The position numbers and the translations under genes were made by a program. The notes beneath the pieces were generated by a model. It saw only the letters and a list, made by a program, of their open reading frames with translations, did no database searches and was not told the origin of the DNA. 9,302 bases of DNA, from NCBI GenBank assembly GCA_964515805.1, contig CAZEUZ010000021.1:1-9302 (forward strand). Reading direction: 5' to 3'. The stretch is from CAZEUZ01 sp964515805 (lineage in GTDB: Bacteria; Pseudomonadota; Gammaproteobacteria; Pseudomonadales; Cellvibrionaceae). This document shows positions 1 to 6,140 of this stretch, in pieces; the stretch's first letter is position 1; every line of letters starts with the position of its first letter.

Positions 1-379
1 GTCCGAAACGCTCAGCCAAAGGATATAAATGTTTGTACCGAGTTGAAGCGCCACCGCCATGATGCAGCCAGATTAACAATGGTTTAGGTTTTTCAAGTTC
101 GACACTATCAGGAATCACTAATACTCCGTCACGCCACCAAAACTCCCGATTTACCCACCGCCACCCCCCCAGCCCAAGAGGATGTATCCCTGAAGACATC
201 AAATGTTCTGACGCAGGAAGAGCCTGAACAGATGGAGAGATTTGATATCGATCCTCTGTTCGTAGACTGAACCATAATAGAGCTATTGCCGTGAATAATA
301 TTATTATGAATAACCAAAAAATTAATCTACTGAGTGTTGATTGCTCCGAGTTAAGTGGCACGGGCCGCTTTGATGTCAT
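1..379 (-). CDS. Membrane-anchored or exported alpha/beta hydrolase, N-terminal part (runs off left edge)
   Basis: This open frame starts at an ATG at 379-377 and continues for 126 codons through position 2 without a stop, so only the N-terminal part is in the window. An in-frame TAA lies just upstream (391-389). The start is well supported: AAGGTG (390-385) sits five bases before the ATG. Residues 1-18 are polar and basic, followed by a long hydrophobic segment at about 19-38 (LIFWLFIIILFTAIALLWF), which reads as a signal anchor or an uncleaved export signal. The region around 101-112 (LLIWLHHGGGAS) looks like the beta-strand plus HGGG oxyanion-hole motif of alpha/beta hydrolases, with an aromatic-rich stretch (WVNREFWWRDG) before it. 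The catalytic Ser, Asp and His would lie beyond the edge, so substrate and subfamily cannot be given. The gene is transcribed divergently from the coiled-coil gene at 618. Confidence 0.72.
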   Translation of the reverse strand, partial: MTSKRPVPLNSEQSTLSRLIFWLFIIILFTAIALLWFSLRTEDRYQISPSVQALPASEHLMSSGIHPLGLGGWRWVNREFWWRDGVLVIPDSVELEKPKPLLIWLHHGGGASTRYKHLYPLAERFG

Positions 380-412
380 ACTGTCACCTTAGAGGAACTA
401 CTTAAACTGAAT

Positions 413-443
413 ATTATAGATAATCAGCCGATTCTTAAGTCAA
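413..443 (-). promoter_or_regulatory. Candidate sigma70-type promoter for the hydrolase gene
   Basis: On the minus strand a perfect TATAAT (418-413) is preceded by TTGACT (443-438), which matches the -35 consensus at five of six bases. The spacer is 19 bases, longer than the usual 17, which lowers confidence. The predicted transcript would begin near 405, giving a leader of about 25 bases that contains the AAGGTG ribosome binding site. The position relative to the gene is right, and no better pair was seen nearby. Confidence 0.45.
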
Positions 444-617
444 TCTAAACTTCTACAAGTTACAAAATCAAAAACGAATTTCATGCTGAACCCAAAAATT
501 ATGGATATCGCAGCTTATTAGCCGCATAATAATAAAGCGTTAAATAATGAAATAGAAGTCGGGCATGAGCAAGAAAGAGAGACATAAGGAAGTTAAAAAG
601 AGGAATTAAACACAACT

Positions 618-1325
618 ATGGTAACTGAACGCAAAGAACCCACTGTTTCATCCGTATTGAGTTCAAAGGATGATGTGGCAAGCAAGCCTTCCCGAAGGCC
701 GATCAGCCCACAACCACAAGTTATCGAAAAAAAAATATCGTCGATCAGTACATGGATAGCCTTATTACTTGCTGCGATTGCTGTCGGCATTGCAGGAATG
801 GGTTATATTCAGTTAATGCAAGCGCAAGTCACGTTGCAAGAACAACGAACACAACTAAAGAACCAACAAGGGCGCATTGTAGAACTAGAAAATCAATTGG
901 CGCTATCTGACGATGAATCTGCTCAATCGCTGGTAGCAATTAGCGCCAGATTAAAGGAAGCGAATTCGGAGATTCGAAAACTCTGGGGAGTTTCCTACGA
1001 CACCAATCGCAAGGCGATAAAAGCCAATAAAACCGACATCGCCTCTCACACAAAAAACTATCAGACGTTGAATAAAACGCTGCAAACACAACAAATGACA
1101 TTGAACAATAATGATCAGCGTTTATCAGAGCAGGAATTATTAATACGCACTTTACGTGAAAGACTGGACGAGCAAATAAAAAGCCTTAAATTAGACGTGA
1201 CGGATAACGCAAAGCGCACAGGGAGCAACGAAGAAGCCATTAAAGCTTTTGATATTTTTAGACGAAGCGTTAGCCGTGATTTATTGCAAATCAAACAACA
1301 ACTCAAACCATCGGTGGCCAGGTAA
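618..1325 (+). CDS. Uncharacterised single-pass membrane protein with long coiled coil
   Basis: I do not recognise this 235-residue protein as a named family. Residues 1-44 are polar, rich in Ser and Pro, with basic patches (SRRP, EKK). Residues 45-65 (TWIALLLAAIAVGIAGMGYI) form one clear transmembrane helix. From about 68 to 230 the chain is almost entirely Gln/Lys/Glu/Asn-rich heptad-like helix, broken by acidic LSDDES near 97-101. A distinctive central stretch at 112-134 (LKEANSEIRKLWG, then VSYDTNRKAI) may be a conserved core. Basic residues before the helix suggest the N-terminus is cytoplasmic and the coiled coil periplasmic; this is inference. The ATG at 618 is the only reasonable start, with AAGAGGA (598-604) 13 bases upstream, which is a long spacing. 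It precedes the fumarase gene by 64 bases with no evident terminator between, so the two may be co-transcribed. A scaffold or envelope-organising role is possible but unsupported. Confidence 0.8.
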   Translation: MVTERKEPTVSSVLSSKDDVASKPSRRPISPQPQVIEKKISSISTWIALLLAAIAVGIAGMGYIQLMQAQVTLQEQRTQLKNQQGRIVELENQLALSDDESAQSLVAISARLKEANSEIRKLWGVSYDTNRKAIKANKTDIASHTKNYQTLNKTLQTQQMTLNNNDQRLSEQELLIRTLRERLDEQIKSLKLDVTDNAKRTGSNEEAIKAFDIFRRSVSRDLLQIKQQLKPSVAR

Positions 1326-1389
1326 ATCCCGTTAATTTATTCCTGTTTTTCATCATTATTGAAGTATTCATTGCATTAGAGAGCAAATT

Positions 1390-2910
1390 ATGACCATTGT
1401 TATTCAACAAGATGATCTGATCGAAAGCATTACTGACGCACTGCAATTTATTTCTTACTACCATCCATTGGATTTTATCCAGGCAGTGCATCAAGCCTAT
1501 CAAAAAGAGGCCAACCCCGCCGCTAAAGACGCTATGGCGCAAATCCTTATCAATTCACGCATGTGTGCTCAGGGCCACCGCCCTATCTGTCAAGATACCG
1601 GCATAGTCACCGTCTTTATCGATGTAGGTATGAAAGTGCAGTTTGAGGGCAATCTCAGTTTGGAGGATATGATCAATGAAGGTGTACGCCGCGCCTATAA
1701 ACATCCCGATAATGTTCTGCGAGCCTCTATCTTGGCCGATCCAGATGGCGCAAGAAGAAATACAGGAGACAACACCCCCGCTGTGATCAACTACAAAATC
1801 GTGCCAGGCGATAAAGTCGAGGTGCATGTAGCCGCCAAAGGAGGCGGCAGTGAGGCCAAATCGAAATTCGCCATGTTGAATCCGTCGGATTCTGTTGTCG
1901 AATGGGTACTAAATGTCGTGCCCACTATGGGTGCCGGCTGGTGTCCGCCCGGCATCTTGGGTATTGGCATCGGTGGCACTGCCGAAAAGGCCATGTTATT
2001 GGCAAAAGAATCTTTAATGGAACCGGTCAATATCCAGGATTTGCAGGCCAAGGGCGCAACTAATCGAGCCGAGGAGTTGCGGCTTGAGCTATACGATAAA
2101 GTCAATCGACTGGGTATTGGCGCTCAGGGTTTAGGTGGTTTAACCACTGTGCTGGACGTCAAGGTAAAGGATTTTCCTACTCATGCGGCCAACAAAGCCG
2201 TAGCGATCATCCCCAATTGTGCAGCAACCCGGCACGCACATTTTAGATTGGATGGTTCCGGCCCAGCGCGGCAGACGCCACCGAATATTGACGACTGGCC
2301 GGAGGTCACCCGCGAAGTAGGAGAAGATACGCGCCGCGTCAATCTAAATACAGTAGAACCTGAAGACGTACTTGAATGGCGCCCAGGTGAAACTTTATTG
2401 TTATCCGGAAAATTGCTAACCGGCCGTGATGCCGCTCACAAGCGAATTTTAACTATGCTGGAAAAAGGAGAAGAACTACCAGTCGACTTAAAAGGACGTT
2501 TTATCTACTACGTAGGGCCGGTGGATCCGGTTCGCGAAGAAGTGGTGGGTCCCGCGGGACCCACCACTGCAACTCGCATGGACAAGTTTACCCGTACTCT
2601 ATTAGAACAAACTGGATTACTGGGCATGGTGGGTAAAGCTGAACGTGGGTCTGAAGCGATTGCCGCTATCAAAGATAATCAAGCGGTTTACCTAATGGCC
2701 GTGGGCGGTGCTGCTTATTTGGTCTCCCAAGCTATCATTGCGGCCAAAGTAGTCGGCTTTGAAGATTTGGGAATGGAGGCTATCTACGAGTTCGAAGTCA
2801 AAGACATGCCGGTCACTGTCGCCGTGGATGCCAAAGGCGAATCTGTGCATCAAACAGGGCCTGAAATCTGGAAAGCCAAAATTGAAGAAGGCGTACTTGA
2901 GCTTAAGTGA
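1390..2910 (+). CDS. fumA: Fumarate hydratase, class I ([4Fe-4S], single chain)
   Basis: This enzyme catalyses reversible hydration of fumarate to L-malate in the TCA cycle, in the cytoplasm. The 506-residue length fits the single-chain class I family, in which the alpha and beta halves are fused. Three cysteines sit in the expected cluster-binding contexts: Cys67 in RPICQDTG, Cys185 in GAGWCPPG and Cys277 in IPNCAATRHAH. Other family signatures are AAKGGGSE (148-155), GIGAQGLGGLTTVLDVKV (242-259), GKLLTGRDAAHKR (340-352) and VVGPAGPTTATRMDKF (385-400) in the C-terminal domain, ending with KDMPVTVAVD. The oxygen-labile cluster is a known property of class I fumarases. The ATG is preceded by a weak AGAGAG (1378-1383) with a six-base spacer, and the N-terminus matches the Pseudomonas-type start. 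The stop codon overlaps the GTG of sbcB. A perfect 28-bp palindrome lies inside the gene at 2541-2568. Confidence 0.97.
   Translation: MTIVIQQDDLIESITDALQFISYYHPLDFIQAVHQAYQKEANPAAKDAMAQILINSRMCAQGHRPICQDTGIVTVFIDVGMKVQFEGNLSLEDMINEGVRRAYKHPDNVLRASILADPDGARRNTGDNTPAVINYKIVPGDKVEVHVAAKGGGSEAKSKFAMLNPSDSVVEWVLNVVPTMGAGWCPPGILGIGIGGTAEKAMLLAKESLMEPVNIQDLQAKGATNRAEELRLELYDKVNRLGIGAQGLGGLTTVLDVKVKDFPTHAANKAVAIIPNCAATRHAHFRLDGSGPARQTPPNIDDWPEVTREVGEDTRRVNLNTVEPEDVLEWRPGETLLLSGKLLTGRDAAHKRILTMLEKGEELPVDLKGRFIYYVGPVDPVREEVVGPAGPTTATRMDKFTRTLLEQTGLLGMVGKAERGSEAIAAIKDNQAVYLMAVGGAAYLVSQAIIAAKVVGFEDLGMEAIYEFEVKDMPVTVAVDAKGESVHQTGPEIWKAKIEEGVLELK
2541..2568. repeat. Perfect 28-bp palindrome inside the fumarase gene
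   Basis: The left half AGTGGTGGGTCCCG is followed directly by its exact reverse complement CGGGACCCACCACT, with no mismatch and no spacer. Symmetry ends at the flanking bases (A at 2540, G at 2569). The stretch encodes part of the conserved motif VVGPAGPTTA, so the protein sequence constrains it, but synonymous choices complete the symmetry. A separate 8-bp palindrome, TTCGCGAA, lies at 2531-2538. As RNA or extruded DNA it would form a very G+C-rich hairpin. Confidence 0.95.
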
Positions 2911-4346
2911 ATCACGATACCAACAAAACAGCATCAACACTCTACTGGCACGATTATGAAACCTGGGGTGCGTCACCTGCTCAAGATAAACCGTCACAAT
3001 TTGCCGGTATTCGTACCGACGAAAATCTGAACATTATTGGTGAACCGGAAAGCTTTTACTGCCGACCAACCAGTGATTGCCTGCCTCATCCGGAAGCGTG
3101 CTTAATTACCCAAATAACACCGCAAAAGGCGCTTACCGAAGGCCTTGCCGAACCTGATTTTATTGACAGAGTGCACGAGCAATTGGCTCAATCGGGTACT
3201 TGTGGCGTTGGCTACAACAGTATTCGCTTTGACGATGAAATCACTCGCAATGCGCTTTTTCGCAATTTCTATGACCCCTATGAACGTGAGTGGCGGAACG
3301 GTAATTCACGCTGGGATATTATCGATATGGTGCGTTTAACCTACGCGCTCAGGCCAGAAAATATCGAGTGGCCACAGACGAATGGAATGCCCAGTTTTAA
3401 GTTGGAAGTGCTCAGCAACGCCAATGGTATAGAACATAACAGCGCACACGATGCATTAGCTGATGTTTATGCCACCATTGCGCTGGCAAAACTGATTCGC
3501 CTGAATCAGCCAAAACTCTATGATTACGCCTATAGTTTGCGTGATAAACGCCGGGTGGCAACTTATATTGATTTGGACAATCGCAAACCGTTATTACATG
3601 TTTCCTCAAGATTTGCCACTATTCATGGCTGCGCGGCTTTGGTCGCACCATTGGCTCAACATCCACATAATAAAAATAGTATTATTTGTTATAACTTGGC
3701 GATCGACCCCGAACCTCTAATAAATCTTTCTGCAGATCAAATCAGAGAACGTGTATTCAGCAAGGCTGGTGAACAGGAATACAAAGAGGGAATGGAGCAC
3801 ATTCCATTAAAGGAAATCCATCTCAACAAATCGCCGATGGTTGTTACGCCAAAAATGTTGACATCCGACAATGCCAAGCGTTTACAAATTAATAAAGATT
3901 TGTGCGAACGACACTGGCAGCAATTGCGCAACGCAGATATTGCCAATAAGTTGGCAGAAGTTTTCCAAGATACTCGCCCAGCTAATAAAGATCCTGAACA
4001 ACAATTATATGATGGGTTTATCAATGATCATGATCGATCACTACTGATGGAAATACGCCGAGCACAACCAGATCAACTGTCCCAATTTACGCAACGTTTA
4101 AGTGACAAACGACTGCAAGTACTGTTATTTCGCTACCGAGCCCGCCACTATCCGCAAACGTTAAATGCCGAAGAACGTGAGTACTGGGACGAATGGCGCT
4201 ACCAACGTTTAACCAATCCCGATTATGGCGCCAGCATCACCCTCAACGATTATTTTGAGTGCTTAGATGGGCTGCAACAGCAAGCTAGTAGCAATCAAGG
4301 AGTATTAAAAGCGCTCTATGAATACGGTGACAGCTTGCTGGCTTAA
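2907..4346 (+). CDS. sbcB: Exodeoxyribonuclease I (ExoI), single-strand 3'-5' exonuclease
   Basis: ExoI degrades single-stranded DNA from 3' to 5' and acts in recombination, mismatch repair and control of RecF-pathway recombination. The 479-residue length is close to the 475 of E. coli ExoI, and similarity runs end to end. DEDDh catalytic residues are visible: Asp16 and Glu18 in HDYETWG, the aspartates of IRFDDE (Asp109/110), His181 in NSAHDALADVYAT and Asp186. Also recognisable are QFAGIRTDENLNIIGEP (31-47), NSRWDIIDM (133-141), the SH3-like middle region and the C-terminal LLFRYRARHYPQTL (about 406-419). Translation starts at GTG 2907-2909, overlapping the fumarase TGA in a GTGA arrangement. 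The only purine-rich stretch upstream is GAAGAAGG (2884-2891), about 15 bases away, so coupled reinitiation after fumarase is likely. Its stop is 12 bases from that of the convergent helicase gene. Confidence 0.96.
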   Translation: MNHDTNKTASTLYWHDYETWGASPAQDKPSQFAGIRTDENLNIIGEPESFYCRPTSDCLPHPEACLITQITPQKALTEGLAEPDFIDRVHEQLAQSGTCGVGYNSIRFDDEITRNALFRNFYDPYEREWRNGNSRWDIIDMVRLTYALRPENIEWPQTNGMPSFKLEVLSNANGIEHNSAHDALADVYATIALAKLIRLNQPKLYDYAYSLRDKRRVATYIDLDNRKPLLHVSSRFATIHGCAALVAPLAQHPHNKNSIICYNLAIDPEPLINLSADQIRERVFSKAGEQEYKEGMEHIPLKEIHLNKSPMVVTPKMLTSDNAKRLQINKDLCERHWQQLRNADIANKLAEVFQDTRPANKDPEQQLYDGFINDHDRSLLMEIRRAQPDQLSQFTQRLSDKRLQVLLFRYRARHYPQTLNAEEREYWDEWRYQRLTNPDYGASITLNDYFECLDGLQQQASSNQGVLKALYEYGDSLLA

Positions 4347-4358
4347 TGAAACGTTAAA

Positions 4359-5606
4359 TTAAGCAGCTCTCTTCGAATTATTGCGTTTTGCACCGCCATG
4401 TTTTGAACTATTACGTTTCGCATTTTTGTCTTTGTAGGATGACGGGATCGTTGCGCCGTTACTTTTCCGTCTGTTTTTAAATCGTCGATTTTTGTTGTCT
4501 CTATCTACCTTTGGACGTTTGGCATTAGGATTGAGTAACCGGTCAATCGCTTCCCATTTACGCTTATCAGCAGGAGTGACAAGGTTTAGGGCGCAACCTT
4601 CCGCACCGGCTCTCGCGGTTCTTCCAATGCGGTGAATATAATCTTCTGCACATTGAGGCAAATCGTAGTTGATTACATGTTCAATATGGGGAATATCCAA
4701 ACCACGTGCGGCAACGTCAGTTGCGACAAGAATACGGTATTTCTTATTGCGAAAAGCAAGGATGACGCGATCGCGTTTATTTTGCCTCAAATCACCGTGG
4801 ATAGCATCGGCGTCATAGCCCTCTTTAGACAGTCTTTTAGCCATTTTTTCCGTGTTGTATTTGGTTTTGACAAACACGATGATTGAACCTTGGCGCTCAT
4901 CAATTTGAGACAGTAAATGAGGGTATTTCTCAGACTCAGTGACACGTACAATATCTTGTTTGATGTTAGCAGCAGGTGAGGATGTCGGGCTAACCGACAC
5001 CTGCGCAGGTTCCTTCAGGTATTTTCCTGCAATACGGACAATATTTTTTGGCAATGTTGCCGAAAATAGCAAAGTCTGGCGCTCTCTAGCCATGTGGTTT
5101 ATCACATTTTCAACCTGTTCGGTAAAACCCATATCGAGCATACGGTCGGTTTCATCTAACACTAGAAAATCAGTTCGGTTCAATACTAAACTTCTGCGTT
5201 TGAGATGATCGTTGATGCGGCCGGGCGTGCCAACGATAACCTGCGGATGATTGCGCAGCTGCTTTAATTGTTTGGGCATGGGTTCACCACCGATCAACAA
5301 CACTGAACCAACTTTAGATTTTCTACCCAACATGGCTCGCAATTGATTCATCACCTGAGTGGCGAGTTCGCGCGTAGGGGTCATTACCAATGCCGAACTG
5401 TTAGGATTTGACAGTACTTTGACAATCAATGGAATAGCAAAAGCAGCAGTTTTACCGGTTCCGGTCTGTGCGGAGCCCAATATATCTTTGCCTTGCAATG
5501 CCAAGGGGATAGCCTCTGCCTGAATCGGTGTGGGTTCATTGAATTGCATATGACCTAAGGTCTGCAACAACACTTGCGGCAGATCCATTTCTTGAAATGT
5601 TTTCAT
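4359..5606 (-). CDS. DEAD-box ATP-dependent RNA helicase with DETD motif II and basic tail
   Basis: This cytoplasmic RNA helicase uses ATP to unwind short RNA duplexes or remodel ribonucleoproteins. In the 415-residue form the motifs are in order: Q motif FNEPTPIQ (22-29), Walker A AQTGTGKT (46-53), PTREL (77-81), TPGR (127-130), motif II DETD (151-154) where most relatives have DEAD, SAT (182-184), ATDVAARGLD (295-304) and HRIGRTAR (325-332). From about 360 the tail is Lys/Arg/Asn-rich and ends in two near-identical ten-residue units, probably binding RNA. I place the start at ATG 5606-5604 because AAGGA (5615-5611) lies just before it and MKTF suits the family. An upstream in-frame GTG at 5639 adds 11 residues but has no ribosome binding site and lies within a hairpin. 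The organisation resembles RhlE-like helicases, but the precise subfamily is uncertain. It follows the cold-shock gene by 88 bases on the same strand, suggesting cold-responsive expression. Confidence 0.93.
   Translation of the reverse strand: MKTFQEMDLPQVLLQTLGHMQFNEPTPIQAEAIPLALQGKDILGSAQTGTGKTAAFAIPLIVKVLSNPNSSALVMTPTRELATQVMNQLRAMLGRKSKVGSVLLIGGEPMPKQLKQLRNHPQVIVGTPGRINDHLKRRSLVLNRTDFLVLDETDRMLDMGFTEQVENVINHMARERQTLLFSATLPKNIVRIAGKYLKEPAQVSVSPTSSPAANIKQDIVRVTESEKYPHLLSQIDERQGSIIVFVKTKYNTEKMAKRLSKEGYDADAIHGDLRQNKRDRVILAFRNKKYRILVATDVAARGLDIPHIEHVINYDLPQCAEDYIHRIGRTARAGAEGCALNLVTPADKRKWEAIDRLLNPNAKRPKVDRDNKNRRFKNRRKSNGATIPSSYKDKNAKRNSSKHGGAKRNNSKRAA
4375..4421. repeat. Imperfect 30-base tandem repeat in the helicase tail
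   Basis: Two copies on the plus strand, GAATTATTGCGTTTTGC (4375-4391) and GAACTATTACGTTTCGC (4405-4421), match at 14 of 17 bases with a 30-base period. All three differences are transitions. In the protein they give AKRNSSKHGG followed by AKRNNSKRAA, so the basic C-terminal tail appears to have grown by duplication of a ten-codon unit. Confidence 0.7.
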
Positions 5607-5620
5607 ATTTTCCTTGGGAT

Positions 5621-5666
5621 AAAAAGCAAGTGGCGCCACTGTTAGAGCGGTGATGTTACTTGCTTT
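5621..5666 (-). terminator. Hairpin with T-run between csp and helicase: terminator or attenuator
   Basis: Read on the minus strand, AAAGCAAGT (5666-5658) pairs perfectly with ACTTGCTTT (5631-5623) across a 26-base loop, and the second arm runs into five T residues (5625-5621). This resembles an intrinsic terminator for the cold-shock gene placed directly before the helicase ribosome binding site (5615-5611). The loop and second arm contain a 12-bp palindrome, AGTGGCGCCACT (5629-5640), that shares three bases with the arm and so could compete with the long stem. The long loop and modest stem make full termination uncertain; partial readthrough to the helicase fits the layout. Confidence 0.45.
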
Positions 5667-5694
5667 AGATGATTAGTTGATATTTTTGGAGGGA

Positions 5695-5904
5695 TTACGT
5701 ATTCAGCAACTGAATGTTAACAGCAGAAGTTTTGCCGTCTTTACTCTCAAGATCGTACGATACTTTTTGATTATCTTCCAAGTCATTCAAACCGGAATTT
5801 TTCACTGCATTAAGATGAACAAAAACATCCTTCGAGCCATCGTCAGGTTCAATGAAGCCATAACATTTCGTGGTGTTGAACCACTTTACGGTGCCATTTG
5901 CCAT
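5695..5904 (-). CDS. CspA-family cold-shock protein (single CSD)
   Basis: This 69-residue protein is one cold-shock domain, an OB-fold that binds single-stranded RNA and DNA. Family members act as RNA chaperones or transcription antiterminators during cold or other stress. Signatures are GTVKWFN (4-10), an RNP1-like KCYGFI (13-18), PDDGSKD (20-26) and RNP2 VFVHL (27-31), followed by the usual C-terminal strands. The length is typical. RNP1 is odd: the family norm is KGFGFI or KGYGFI, whereas here the first Gly is Cys14 (codon TGT, one base from GGT). The ATG at 5904 has a strong site, AAAGGA, six bases upstream (5916-5911). It is followed on the same strand by the RNA helicase, a common partner in RNA unfolding at low temperature. 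Whether it is cold-induced cannot be told from the family alone, since many CspA paralogues are not. Confidence 0.95.
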   Translation of the reverse strand: MANGTVKWFNTTKCYGFIEPDDGSKDVFVHLNAVKNSGLNDLEDNQKVSYDLESKDGKTSAVNIQLLNT

Positions 5905-5922
5905 AATGTTTCCTTTAGCGTT

Positions 5923-5934
5923 AATTACGTAATT
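5923..5934. promoter_or_regulatory. 12-bp palindrome AATTACGTAATT in the csp leader
   Basis: This perfect 12-bp inverted repeat lies only seven bases upstream of the csp ribosome binding site and 18 bases from its start codon. It could be a protein-binding half-site pair or a weak RNA hairpin affecting translation. Its low G+C makes chance occurrence quite possible. Confidence 0.35.
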
Positions 5935-5955
5935 TGAGAGTATTCATCTGAAACT

Positions 5956-5961
5956 ACTATA
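5956..5961 (-). promoter_or_regulatory. Weak candidate -10 element for csp
   Basis: On the minus strand TATAGT matches the -10 consensus at five of six bases and would give a leader of roughly 45 bases before the csp ATG. No good -35 lies at 16-18 bases. An alternative is TTGAAC (5995-5990) with an 18-base spacer to TTTATT, which matches four of six at each end. Neither is strong. Confidence 0.22.
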
Positions 5962-6140
5962 GACTAATAAAGCTATTTGACTCGCTCTGGTTCAAACGCT
6001 TGGAATCGACAGTTGGGACTTTCAGGAGACTTTTTGCAAGACACGCTGATTGAGAATTAACTTTTTCAGCAAGGCCAATGAAAACTCTGGTGTAGCTTAT
6101 AACCCATAAAAAAATGGAACGCAAGAAATAGCTTACCTAA

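Noticed and set aside
129..317. Minus-strand open frame of 62 codons starting MVIHNN
   Set aside because: It is a shadow of the hydrolase gene in another frame. The hydrolase frame has a ribosome binding site, a transmembrane segment and a recognisable motif; this one has none.
483..521. Twelve-codon frame MLNPKIMDIAAY in the divergent region
   Set aside because: It has no ribosome binding site, and short frames are expected by chance in A+T-rich intergenic DNA.
1555..2105. Minus-strand frames inside fumarase (90 and 104 codons)
   Set aside because: They are antisense to strongly conserved fumarase sequence and lack ribosome binding sites or domain features.
4632..5208. Plus-strand frames antisense to the helicase (84 and 89 codons)
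   Set aside because: They mirror conserved helicase codons on the other strand and have no initiation signals.
5607..5639. GTG at 5639 as start of the RNA helicase
   Set aside because: It has no ribosome binding site and lies within the predicted hairpin, while the ATG at 5606 has AAGGA close upstream and gives the family-like MKTF start.
5677..5937. Plus-strand frame of 86 codons across the cold-shock gene
   Set aside because: It is antisense to a clear CspA-family gene, with no ribosome binding site and no recognisable domain.
6017..6033. Two GACTTT copies 11 bases apart as a tandem operator
   Set aside because: Six-base matches are too short to support a regulatory claim without conservation.
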